Source of the DNA: Paenibacillus sp. V4I7
GTDB taxonomy: Bacteria > Bacillota > Bacilli > Paenibacillales > NBRC-103111
DNA length: 64,000 nt
Reading direction: 5' to 3'
NCBI RefSeq assembly: GCF_030817275.1
Contig: NZ_JAUSZD010000002.1
Location: 5,084,001 to 5,148,000, forward strand
A program made the translations under genes and the position numbers. A model generated the notes under the pieces. It ran no database searches, was not told where the DNA came from, and worked only from the letters and a program-made list of their open reading frames with translations. Positions 1 to 8,666 of this stretch are shown here, one piece after another; positions within the stretch are counted from its first letter, which is position 1, and each line of letters begins with the position of its first letter.

Positions 1-1694
1 GCGTTACGCGATCGAACCTGCTTCAGGAATTCGACATAGGCATCTCTGTACTCAGCTTGCTTCACCGAATCATCCTTTGTATACGAATAATCGTTCGTCC
101 CAAGATTTATTACAATCAGATCAGGTACGAATTTGTTAAAGTCCCATGGTGAGTTGTTGATATCCAGATTCCCGTCAATACGGCCGGCAGATCTGGCAAT
201 GATGTCATAATTATTCGGAACCAGCAGCCCGGTGTTCTTCTCACCATTACCGGTATAGCCAGAGACGATGCCATGACCGCTGTAGGCAACCACGCTGTAG
301 TCGGCCTGGAGCGCAGCTGCCGTTTTATATGCATAGGTTTTGGTCACGTCTTCTGTCGCAGTGGAAAATCCGTTCTCCTTCATATCATCAACCCCATAGC
401 CGGCCGTGATCGAATCGCCGATGATCTCGATCTTCCGAGCCGAACCCTGCGTCGGGTGAATCCCATCCACAGAATTAACTCGAATCTCCTGGATTCCTGC
501 GGTAGATCTGATCGCCTCCGACAGCTTGACGACCTTAATGACGACATCCTGTTGTGTAGCACTTTCAAATACGGTGTAAGTCTTCTGAGACTGTTTTAAT
601 AAATCGTCTACGACTCGTACGCCGTTAACATAAATGCCGATCCTTGCATAATCGGTCTGCCCTAACGCAACCTGGTCGCCTTTCATCGTAATTTGCGCCT
701 TTGTGCCTCTAAACTTGTACTCCGCCCCGCTGCCGGACAACGCCAACCAAAGCGTGTCATTATAGAAAACGGTTCTGCCGATCTGCTTTACGAAGTCCTT
801 ATTTGCTCTAAATAATTGATCACCCTGCAGCAATATAATATTGTCTACATTCCAGCCCGTATCTCCAGTATCATATTGGAGCTTCAATGTCGCGCCTGCA
901 GGAATATTGACCGGCATGGTCACGCTGGTGTAGGCGCCATTCCAAGTGCCATTCCCGGTGAAGTTGATTGTCTGTGTCTTAACTCCATTCACGTACATAC
1001 TATACGTACCCGAGCTAGTGGCAGCATATCTCACAGTAAGGCTGTTTGCAGCAGGGACATTGTTGAACTGAAGGCCATTGCCGCTCACATGAAGATACTC
1101 GACCGCTTGACCGCCTGACGCTGCGGAGTCATTGTAGACAGAAGCGAATCCCAGCCTGATCGCAGTTTCCGCTTCAATTGGCGCAGGAGAAACCCGAATA
1201 TGGTCGAGGTTAATGATTCCCGTATCGCCACTGTCAAATTTGTAAGCAATCGTATTGGCGCCGGCATATAAATCCAACGTTTCCGTTTGATCGCCCCATG
1301 TATCCCAGTTCGCAAGTAAAGGCAAGCTTGTCTGCTTGATTTTCGTTCCATTTACAATAAGACTCAGTGTAGCCGGATTATAAGTGGCATTGCCGTAACG
1401 TGCGGTTACTTTGTATTTCCCTGAAGCCGGAACGTTAGCGGTAAAAGTCGCTGTTCCTCCAAAATTCCAGTATCCATCCAGAAAGCCGCTGCCCGTGTAT
1501 CCAGGATGATTGGTATTCACCTGGAGCCCGCCTGTCAGCTGGGCTTGTTCGGCTTCAAGCTGAATGGTTGCTGCATTCGAAGGATCGCTGTCAGCAGCTG
1601 TGGCGGGAAGCGCGCACATCAGCAGCAGTGAAACGGACATACATAAGGAAATGATTTGTTTGATGAAGCGAAGCGACTTTTTTCTTGTTGTCAT
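1..1694 (-). CDS. Secreted CE2-type acetyl esterase with N-terminal carbohydrate-binding modules (3' end outside window)
   Basis: The frame is open from an ATG at 1694 to the left edge (564 codons), so the stop lies outside. A signal peptide with hydrophobic core SLCMSVSLLLMCALP ends near residue 33. A CBM35/CBM6-like beta-sandwich follows (starts IQLEAEQAQLTGG), then a second similar module (about 160-280). A jelly-roll stretch with GRTVFYNDTLWLALSGSG precedes an SGNH hydrolase domain with block I GDSITAGYG and block III INLGTNDYSY. Jelly roll followed by SGNH is the CE2 arrangement of acetyl-xylan/glucomannan deacetylases. The block V Asp-His pair is off the edge. It probably removes acetyl groups from hemicellulose outside the cell. 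Its signal peptide is a near copy of the GH9 one. A cre-like sequence with two mismatches lies about 30 bp upstream. The SGNH call is firm; the CE2 family is likely. Confidence 0.82.
   Translation of the reverse strand, partial: MTTRKKSLRFIKQIISLCMSVSLLLMCALPATAADSDPSNAATIQLEAEQAQLTGGLQVNTNHPGYTGSGFLDGYWNFGGTATFTANVPASGKYKVTARYGNATYNPATLSLIVNGTKIKQTSLPLLANWDTWGDQTETLDLYAGANTIAYKFDSGDTGIINLDHIRVSPAPIEAETAIRLGFASVYNDSAASGGQAVEYLHVSGNGLQFNNVPAANSLTVRYAATSSGTYSMYVNGVKTQTINFTGNGTWNGAYTSVTMPVNIPAGATLKLQYDTGDTGWNVDNIILLQGDQLFRANKDFVKQIGRTVFYNDTLWLALSGSGAEYKFRGTKAQITMKGDQVALGQTDYARIGIYVNGVRVVDDLLKQSQKTYTVFESATQQDVVIKVVKLSEAIRSTAGIQEIRVNSVDGIHPTQGSARKIEIIGDSITAGYGVDDMKENGFSTATEDVTKTYAYKTAAALQADYSVVAYSGHGIVSGYTGNGEKNTGLLVPNNYDIIARSAGRIDGNLDINNSPWDFNKFVPDLIVINLGTNDYSYTKDDSVKQAEYRDAYVEFLKQVRSRN
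1586..1694 (-). repeat. Signal-peptide cassette, copy 1
   Basis: These 109 bp encode the signal peptide of the CE2 esterase and align without gaps to 5794-5902, the signal-peptide region of the GH9 gene, at roughly 85% identity by eye. The mature proteins beyond this point are unrelated. A recombined or copied secretion leader is the simplest reading. Confidence 0.75.
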
Positions 1695-2050
1695 CTTGAT
1701 GGTCTCCTTTTTTAAATTTTAAAAGCGCATACATCTAAACTTTGGTAAACACTCCCCGTGGTTTATAACGGTGAACCGAGTATACAGCGCGTTTACATGA
1801 TAACGATGTGTATACATTTTTTTTGAGAATATCCAGTTGGGTCCTATTTAGACCTGTCTATTTACGGGAATTGAGCAGTCTAACACGTGAGATAGACAGC
1901 TCCGACATTGTTGTTTTCCAATAAGTTACAGTTGTGGTTTCAGGCATTAGTAAGTGTCTCGGATTCAGGAGTTTATGAAGGCTCCAAAAATTGCCAATTT
2001 GGAGAAAGGTGCTCGGCAGGTGATATCCCCCGTCGGAACGCCTTGCCATA
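1695..2050. other. Intergenic stretch upstream of the CE2 gene
   Basis: This 356-bp stretch lies between the CE2 start and the CBM46 remnant. It is AT-rich near the CE2 start and holds the probable CE2 ribosome-binding site (AAAAGGAGACC, just above the ATG). A minus-strand open frame at 1858-2049 resembles nothing I recognise and lacks a convincing ribosome-binding site. I see no clear terminator. Confidence 0.5.
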
Positions 2051-2546
2051 TTACTGGGCCGTGCCTGTGACGCTCGTGCCGCTTTTTACAATTGTGTATT
2101 TGACGATTTGCCCGCTCCAGAAGTGGAACGTCAGAATCACCGTTCCGTCAGTTGTTTCATTGAAGAAATTCGAGGTAATCGTGATTTTATTGTTGGTATA
2201 GTCGGGTGAGAAGATATAGTTAAATTGCTTGTAGGAAGTCCAGTTATGCGGACCGGCGTTGCCGCCTGCAGCGTACACGGCCTCCATCGTGGCAAGCTGG
2301 TCGCCGTTAAAGGCTGTGGGAATCGCAAAGCCGCTGGTCGCGCCCGATGCATTTTGCAGCACCGGCGTGTTATAGTAGCGCACATGGATCTTCGGTACCA
2401 TCCTTGTAAGGTTTCACCCCCATCCTCTCGACTGCGGGTTGATATTGGCACATGAGCCCAATTTTCTCCTCGAAGGTGAACCGGGACACCAGATCGGCAA
2501 CGCGGTCTTCGATTGCCAGTTCATGATTCTGAAACGGTAAAGACAT
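2051..2546 (-). pseudogene. Chimeric remnant: GH3 N-terminus joined out of frame to a CBM46 C-terminus
   Basis: From an ATG at 2546 the frame reads MSLPFQNHELAIEDRVADLV and continues with FTFEEKIGLMCQYQP, the start of a GH3 beta-glucosidase or beta-xylosidase. About 50 residues in, near the GGTACC at 2394-2399, homology switches to the last ~110 residues of a CBM46 module (YYNTPVLQN, FHFWSG, TSVTGTA) closely like those ending the two GH5 genes at 13.2 and 15.3 kb. The CBM46 part is in another frame, so the GH3 frame stops soon after the junction. More than 90% of the GH3 and all of the CBM46 gene's catalytic part are missing. A deletion between a GH3 gene and a downstream GH5-CBM46 gene would explain it. 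Confidence 0.8.
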
Positions 2547-2837
2547 TTGTCATCGCCGCCAAACCTCCATTTTAAGGTATTTAGAAATCGTCTTAGCTCA
2601 ATCTGCCATGGTTGCCGTGGCATTGAAATGGCCCAATTGCTCGGGCCCCTAAACATGTCCTTTTTGTTTTGTTGTAAACCGGCAGAGACCTTCCAATCCC
2701 CGCTGATCTTCGGGCAATATCATTCGACTTCATCCCAAGCAATTCGAACAGGTACATCTTCTACCTACCGGCTCATAATCGAAGGAACGTGGATAATAAC
2801 ATTCTCTTTCATTTGTGCAACCATTGTTCCAGATAAA

Positions 2838-2884
2838 GAAAGAACCTCGAAATCTATTGTTGCGTATAGTCTCGAGGTTCTTTC
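2838..2884 (-). terminator. Rho-independent terminator after GH9
   Basis: A 13-bp perfect stem (GAAAGAACCTCGA and its complement) with a ~21-nt loop sits about 65 bp past the GH9 stop. On the minus strand it is followed by TTTATC. Confidence 0.7.
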
Positions 2885-2950
2885 AATTTCATGTAATGTA
2901 ATTAGAGTAGCATTTTTTTCAAATCAAGTTCCTCAATCTGCTGGACAAGC

Positions 2951-5902
2951 TTATTTATTTCCAGACTGGTCATGGGGAACCGTAACAGTGATAGATGTTT
3001 CCGTAACATTCCCTGCACGATCTACGGTTCTATATTTAATCGTATAAACAAGAGGCTCCATATCCTTGGCTTTTTTGGCCAACAGCATGAATTCCGTATC
3101 GAATGTGCCGAAATCAGCTTCTTGTACCATGGATTCGTAGCTGTCGACGGCTACGCTCGGCGTAATGGAAAGCAATTTCACCTGAGACAGCTCATCCCCA
3201 GTTTCAACGGTTGCCGTTACCTTGACCAGACGGTTGTTGGCCGGCCACAATGTTTCCTTATCCAGGACAACATTCAGGGTAGGAGCAACCGTATCAATGA
3301 TCAAGCTTCTGTACGTCCATTCCGACCAGGCGCCCCGATTGTCCTTCAATCGAACCCTGATCGACCAATCTCCGTCCGCCAATCCATCCAATGTGTATGA
3401 ACCGGATGGGCCAGCCAATTCACCGCTGTCCACGTCAACCGTTTCCCAACCGTTGCTGGAGGCTTGAACCTGATAGGCGGCTTGTACATCCGCATCGTCG
3501 GCGTCAAGGAACGTCCAGTCAATCTGCGGATTATTTAAATGGATGGCCTGGCCTTCCTCATACGAGGTGACCGAGACGGCTGGAGCCGAATTCGATTCGG
3601 ACAACATCGCAACCAGGAAGGTCAGGGGCGAGTTGTAATTCAAGGCTTGCTCATTGGTTTCCCAGTCGATGGAGGAATTGTTGTAAGCCTTGGCGTTGAA
3701 GGTATAGCGTCCGTTGTTGTTCGGACCGCCAGGCATGTAACCGCTCGGCATTTCCAAGAGATGGTCGCCATTGTAAATTTCATGGATGGTTCTAGTCACT
3801 CGGCGCTCTCCGTGCCCGGTAATATAGCTCATCTGCAGCGGGTTTACCCCAAGCAGATAGTTCAGATTGCCGCTTGCTACATTTCGGTCATTTTCATTAT
3901 ACAATCCCAGAAGGCGGCTGCCGATCGCGAGGCCGACCGGAATACCGGCATTATTGGAGTTCGCTCCCCAATAAAATCCATCCAGGGTGGAATTCCCCCA
4001 CACCGATTTATTCATACTGGCATTGATGATAATGTCACGCCATTGTACAAATTTATCGGTAAACCATGTCTTCACTGCGGCGTTCGGCTGCTCCCCCATC
4101 ATGTAATGGTAGAAGCCCATCCTATCCAAGGAGCCGATATTGTGCGAGAAAGTTTCACTCTCGAAAATAGCAGCATGCTCCAGGTAATGAGCGACGACGT
4201 AATCGTTATACACTTGCTCTCCTGTTGCCCGGTACAGCGTCGCTGCGGCATAAAAGCGGTCGTTCACATCGCTGTTAGAGTTGTATGGACCATCCGGCTG
4301 CGGGATGAATTCCGGATGCTGCTCCAGATAGTTCCATCCGCGGAGAGCGGCGGCCTTCAACGTCTCGGCATAATCCGTTAACCCAGGGACATCCTTCATG
4401 ACGATATACGCATGAGCCAGAGCGCCAACTGCAGCGCCAGTGTGGAACGTCGGTATGAGTCTATTGCTTGCCGTTCCATCCATGATATAGCGACCAGGTG
4501 AATGATCCCGAATGACGTAAGCATAGAAGCCTCCTGTGGCCTCATCCTGCATTTTGAGAATAAAATCCGTTTCAACCTTGATCTCGTCCAGCAGATCCGG
4601 GATGCCGTTTCCGCTTTCCGGGATATTCAACAAATGGTCCTGGAATTGGCCTGGAAAGCTCTCGTATGCCCAGAGGAGGTCAGAGATGGCTGTCGCTCCC
4701 ACTGTGACATATTTGCCCAAGTCGCCGGCATCCCACCATCCGCCGGAAACATCCTTCGTAATAGTCGGATCGGACTGGAACGGAAGGTTGTGATCTTCCT
4801 TGCGAGCGCCGGTCCTGGCGAAGATCCCTGCGTGTTCCGCTAACAGATCCTCATTGGCGCGCTGGAAGTAGAAGAACTTCTGCACATCTTTCAAAAGAGT
4901 GCTATAGATACTGCTGTCTCCAATCTTGAAGGCAACGGAAGGTTCAGCGACCCCATCCACAGTCAGCACATATTCGCCCGGTTCGTTCAGGCCGGTGAAG
5001 TCCGCCTTCAGCACCTTCTCCCCGGAGGAAGCATCATAGGCTGCAACCAAGGACAACGCGCCGGAGTAAGCGATGCTCATATCCGATGCCTTTCTCACTT
5101 GAAAAGGTGTGCCGGGTACAGCGGTCAGTTTGTCGTAATAGCCGCTGACCAAAGCGTATTTCTCGCTATTAACAATATAACCGACCTGATTCACCTTGAT
5201 CGGAGCATAGCTTTCCGCCTTATCCGGCGATTTGATGACAATATTGCTGATCCAGAACGTTTTCGGGTTGTTATCCCCGGTGAAGTTCAGCATCTGCACA
5301 CTGGAACTACTGAAAATGCTTTTGGAATCAAAGATATTCTTCAGCGGAACAGAATAATGTTTCCATTCTGTTGTAAGTTCCTCTCCTAACGGAATCGATG
5401 CAGTCACAGAGGTTTGATGCGGATGCTCATCGTTATCCGTAAAAAACTCTCCGTCGACCAGCCGTTCCGTGACGACATCAACAAATCCCACGGAGAAGGT
5501 TTCACCGCCAACCGCTCCGACCGCATCGAACTCTAATGTACCATTTTCGTACGGGCTTATATCCAACGTCTGCCAACCGTTCAGGATATAATTGGCTCCC
5601 CAGAAGCTGTCGACAGCGATTTTCTTCGCTGCCTTACCCTGATAGGTTTCGTCGGTTACCGTGCTGCCGTAGCCGTACGCAAAATCATTCATCAGGAGAT
5701 CCTTCAGCCTGTTCCAGTCCGCTCCTCCAGGAGGGAGATATAGATTGGTTGAATCGTTTGTGACAAAGCTGTCTGAACTGGAACCGCCGACGACGCTGTC
5801 AGCAGCTGCAGCGGGAAGCGCGCACATCAGCAGAAGTGAACCGGATATGCATAAAGAAATGATTTGTTTGGTAAAAAGAAGCGGCTTTTTCCTTGTTTTC
5901 AT
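2951..5902 (-). CDS. Secreted GH9 endoglucanase with CBM and Ig-like domains
   Basis: 983 residues from the ATG at 5902, which follows AAAGGGGAAAATTCAG; the longer upstream frame has no comparable ribosome-binding site. Order: signal peptide (1-34), a CBM11/CBM4-like sandwich (about 45-215), the CelD N-terminal Ig domain (from PIKVNQVGY, about 229-315), the GH9 (alpha/alpha)6 barrel (about 325-780), and two C-terminal Ig-like domains. GH9 landmarks are present: WWDAGDLGKYV (catalytic base Asp, about 390), NYLLGVNPLQMSY, GHGERRVT, and NEQALNYNSPL with the acid Glu near 752. No SLH or dockerin, so it should be released outside the cell to hydrolyse cellulose or beta-1,4-glucan. A terminator follows, so it appears to be transcribed alone or with the kinase gene upstream. 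Family assignment is secure. Confidence 0.93.
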   Translation of the reverse strand: MKTRKKPLLFTKQIISLCISGSLLLMCALPAAAADSVVGGSSSDSFVTNDSTNLYLPPGGADWNRLKDLLMNDFAYGYGSTVTDETYQGKAAKKIAVDSFWGANYILNGWQTLDISPYENGTLEFDAVGAVGGETFSVGFVDVVTERLVDGEFFTDNDEHPHQTSVTASIPLGEELTTEWKHYSVPLKNIFDSKSIFSSSSVQMLNFTGDNNPKTFWISNIVIKSPDKAESYAPIKVNQVGYIVNSEKYALVSGYYDKLTAVPGTPFQVRKASDMSIAYSGALSLVAAYDASSGEKVLKADFTGLNEPGEYVLTVDGVAEPSVAFKIGDSSIYSTLLKDVQKFFYFQRANEDLLAEHAGIFARTGARKEDHNLPFQSDPTITKDVSGGWWDAGDLGKYVTVGATAISDLLWAYESFPGQFQDHLLNIPESGNGIPDLLDEIKVETDFILKMQDEATGGFYAYVIRDHSPGRYIMDGTASNRLIPTFHTGAAVGALAHAYIVMKDVPGLTDYAETLKAAALRGWNYLEQHPEFIPQPDGPYNSNSDVNDRFYAAATLYRATGEQVYNDYVVAHYLEHAAIFESETFSHNIGSLDRMGFYHYMMGEQPNAAVKTWFTDKFVQWRDIIINASMNKSVWGNSTLDGFYWGANSNNAGIPVGLAIGSRLLGLYNENDRNVASGNLNYLLGVNPLQMSYITGHGERRVTRTIHEIYNGDHLLEMPSGYMPGGPNNNGRYTFNAKAYNNSSIDWETNEQALNYNSPLTFLVAMLSESNSAPAVSVTSYEEGQAIHLNNPQIDWTFLDADDADVQAAYQVQASSNGWETVDVDSGELAGPSGSYTLDGLADGDWSIRVRLKDNRGAWSEWTYRSLIIDTVAPTLNVVLDKETLWPANNRLVKVTATVETGDELSQVKLLSITPSVAVDSYESMVQEADFGTFDTEFMLLAKKAKDMEPLVYTIKYRTVDRAGNVTETSITVTVPHDQSGNK
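5794..5902 (-). repeat. Signal-peptide cassette, copy 2
   Basis: This is the GH9 copy of the 109-bp leader also found at 1586-1694, with the same length and no gaps. Differences cluster in the N-terminal charged region; the hydrophobic core and the Ala-Asp-Ser end are almost unchanged. Confidence 0.75.
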
Positions 5903-5964
5903 CTGAATTTTCCCCTTTTTTTTAAGTCGACTTTTTTTTAAGTCGACTTTTATTGAAAGCGCAA

Positions 5965-6942
5965 TTAATTTCGGCCGATCGCGAGGAGATGTTCCCAGCC
6001 TTCCGCAAGATTGTTGCGGGCCCAATTCGCGTGGTCTTTATTTTCATATTGCCGGAAGGTACATTCAATCCATAAGATCAGATCCAGATAAAAATCGTAC
6101 ATCACTCTGCGCCGCTGCTGATTTCGGGTTGCAACGGCAAGCCCATAGCCCCTTGAGAACCCAACGGATCGGTTGAAGCGGCCGAAATAAACCTCCATCA
6201 GCGGGTCGCCCCAAAGCGCTCTTTCGAAATCGATCAACCCTGTTATTTTCCCATGCTCGACAAACACATTCCCATCCCATAAATCCCAATGCACGAGACG
6301 GGGCTGTACGACTTCGTGCAAAGCATCCAGATGCCGTTCGATTTCCGATTCGATAACCGCATCGCCCGCAGGCAGCTCGACTCCGACATCTCTGCCATCA
6401 GCCAGCACGCCCCGGATCATCTGTTGAAACGCTTCCGCCCAGGAGTCATTCCACGATTCTTGCTGCAGAAAATATCCGAATTTCTCCCCTTGCACTTCAT
6501 GGATCAAGCGGCTATAGACGCCAAGCTCAAATTCGATCGCGTCCTTCTCTTCCTGGGAAAGCGTCTCCTTAATTTTGTTGTAAGGAACTCCCGAAAGCCG
6601 CTCCATAATAAAGTACTCCGCATTAATCAAGGTGCATGTATCGTCGTGTGCGAGCACCTTAGGCACAGGCAGTGTGCCGCTGTTGTCAAACAAGCGTAGC
6701 GCCTCGACTTCGGTGCGCATCAAGTTTGCCTCATAACGCATCATTTTTGTTCCCTTGAACGGCGCTGCTTTTAGGATTACCTCGCGGTCGTCGCTTGTGA
6801 TAATCGCGTATGCGCTGTTTGCCCACCCATCCGTTAATTCTTTCGTTTCGACGACCCGGCTTCCGAAGGCTTGGTGAATAATTCGTTCCATATCGCTGTC
6901 TATCAGCTTGGGTTTAATATTACTTTCCATAATATTGGTCAC
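5965..6942 (-). CDS. Aminoglycoside-phosphotransferase-fold kinase
   Basis: Up to 325 residues from a GTG at 6942; an internal ATG at 6930 is an alternative and neither has a strong ribosome-binding site. It has the APH kinase fold: a nucleotide-binding lobe with VILKAAP (ATP-contacting Lys), then the Brenner motif HWDLWDGN (about 219) and the metal-binding LIDFE (about 236). No signal or membrane segment, so it is cytoplasmic. Family members phosphorylate antibiotics, sugars, choline or other small hydroxyl compounds, and the substrate cannot be read from the sequence. It lies 62 bp upstream of the GH9 ATG, so the two may be cotranscribed. The setting hints at a sugar or a plant-derived compound, but that is inference. 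Confidence 0.75.
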   Translation of the reverse strand: MTNIMESNIKPKLIDSDMERIIHQAFGSRVVETKELTDGWANSAYAIITSDDREVILKAAPFKGTKMMRYEANLMRTEVEALRLFDNSGTLPVPKVLAHDDTCTLINAEYFIMERLSGVPYNKIKETLSQEEKDAIEFELGVYSRLIHEVQGEKFGYFLQQESWNDSWAEAFQQMIRGVLADGRDVGVELPAGDAVIESEIERHLDALHEVVQPRLVHWDLWDGNVFVEHGKITGLIDFERALWGDPLMEVYFGRFNRSVGFSRGYGLAVATRNQQRRRVMYDFYLDLILWIECTFRQYENKDHANWARNNLAEGWEHLLAIGRN

Positions 6943-7033
6943 ATCTTTCTATAAATTTTAATAATCCCCTGATGTTTCCAATTGACCATCACTTGCAATC
7001 CTTGACAGCATTTCATCATCTACCCATACAAAC

Positions 7034-8437
7034 CTATTCGATATGAATTACCGGCTCATAATCGAACCAATCAAAGAGTGCCGGCGTACTCTGTCCTGTT
7101 TCGCAAACGGCATACATCGCAATAACTACTCCCGTAAAGCCGCCTGCTACCTCCGTTGAGAGCAGATGCGTTTCTCCCGAGCCCAACTCAAGGACATTGG
7201 ATTGATTTGGCTGAATGGAGAAAACAAAACATTCCGGCCTAGCCTCAATCTTTAGCACGACCGGGCCGGCTGCGCATTCGTGCGTGTGCTCTGTTCTCAA
7301 TGATCCCACGGTCCGACGTAATACGATCACCTTGCGTCCTTCCTTGAACTTTACGGCAAGATCATAATGATACCCATCGTTCATAAATACGGTAAGTCCG
7401 GCTTCCTCACCTTCGCTTTTCGGTTCGAAATCTAGTAGGGCGGCTATGTTGCATGACAAATGGCGACAGAAACACCCAATCAAAGCCTAGCGTTGTTTCA
7501 TCAAAATCATCTCTGATTGCCTTATGCGGCCACCGGACTTCCTGCAGCTGCGGAGCCTCCATAACGGACTCGATACGCCCGCCGATACCGATGATCGGCC
7601 AGCCGTCATCCGTCCATGACACGGGCGCCAAAAAAGTCTCTCTGCCTAGATGATGCCGCATCGGATAAGAAACAGGCCTGATTCCCAAGAAAACCGCCCA
7701 CCAGCTGCCGTCATGCGCCTGTACCAGATCTGCATGCCCGGTTGCGTGTATGCTGCTCTTCAAGCTTCTATGAGACAAAATCGGATTATGGGGACACGGT
7801 TCATACGGTCCATAAGGGGCGCTGCTTCTCGCTATCGTCGCCATATGGCCGTATTCAGTTCCGCCTTCAGCGATCAGCAAATAGTAAAATCCTTTGATCT
7901 TGTAAAGATGAGGAGCTTCCGGGTACGCTCCGCCCGTTCCCCTCCAAATCTGACGGCTCTCAGTCAGCATGCTTCCGGTCAATATGTCAATCTCGCATTG
8001 ATAAATGCCGTAGCCTTCATTGCCGTCGCAATTGGATTGAAAGTATACACTGCCGTCTTCATCGAATAATAGAGAAGGATCGATGCCCTTCTGCGCGACA
8101 GGTATTGGATCGGACCAGGGACCTCCGGCTGCCTGCTTCGAACAAAAAAATTGCCGACCCCGCTCACATTCGTCGTTACCATATAGAACCAGCCGTCGTG
8201 ATGGCGGATCGTCGGGGCGTAGATTCCTCCCGAGAGCCAAGTGTTTCCCAAAGGCAACTGCTGCTCGGTTGTGAGGCAATGTCCGATCTGGCGCCAATTG
8301 ACAAGATCCTTGCTGTGAAATAGGGGGACTCCGGGAAAATATGCAAAAGAGCTTGTCACCAGGTAATAATCATCCCCGTTCCGGCAGATGCTCGGATCGG
8401 GATAAAAGCCGGGAATGATCGGATTCGTATACAACAT
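7034..8437 (-). pseudogene. GH43 beta-xylosidase/arabinofuranosidase, frameshifted and internally deleted
   Basis: Three minus-strand pieces make up one GH43 of the XynB type. The first (ATG 8437) has NPIIPGFYPDPSICR with the catalytic-base Asp. The second has GIDPSLLFDEDGSVYFQ, the pKa-setting Asp, and YPEAPHLYK with the acid Glu. The third has LLDFEPKSEGEEAGLTVF from the C-terminal beta-sandwich. Reading shifts near 8123: adding one C there (Q-P-E-G-P-W-S-D-P-I) restores the family sequence, so a single base was lost. Near 7450 the frame shifts back and about 40 expected residues between WVFL and LLDFEP are missing, which no sequencing slip would explain. No signal peptide, so the parent enzyme was cytoplasmic. 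The encoded enzyme is probably inactive. Confidence 0.85.
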
Positions 8438-8666
8438 TTATTTCTCTCCTTGTTTGCGGGTCTGATGTAAAAGCGTATTCATCATTATTTATATAAAAAA
8501 ATGAAGTTCTGAGATACCTACGAAATTTGTGAATTTTTCATAGAATAATTAGATATTACGCCACCATTCCATATCTTCATCGCTCTGGCAGACATGTTTA
8601 GTCACCCCCTTTAAAGAGATAAAGAGCAGGACTTCACAGCCGCTGCTCTTCCGTTCTTTCCGTTCT
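8438..8666. other. Region between GH5-CBM13 and GH43
   Basis: It holds the GH43 ribosome-binding site (AAGGAGAG), a cre-like sequence with two mismatches near 8466-8480, and the GH5 terminator. A short minus-strand reading near 8535-8585 (CQSDEDMEWWRNI) might be a gene tail but is too short to assign. Confidence 0.4.
8622..8650 (-). terminator. Terminator after the GH5-CBM13 gene
   Basis: An 8-bp stem (AAGAGCAG/CTGCTCTT) lies just beyond the GH5 stop and is followed on the minus strand by a T-rich run (TATCTCTTT). Confidence 0.6.

Noticed and set aside
2394..2399. GGTACC at the GH3/CBM46 junction, considered as a cloning scar
   Set aside because: The same hexamer also occurs in the intact GH42 near 12465, and the rest of the window looks natural; a chance six-base site is enough to explain it.
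2657..2830. Readings between the chimera and GH9, including SFDYEPV like the GH43 C-terminus
   Set aside because: The match is only about 17 bp and is surrounded by stops; too short to call a remnant.
3539..4381. Plus-strand open frame of 280 codons
   Set aside because: It is antisense to the GH9 catalytic domain, has no ribosome-binding site and no family resemblance; it arises from codon bias of the real gene.
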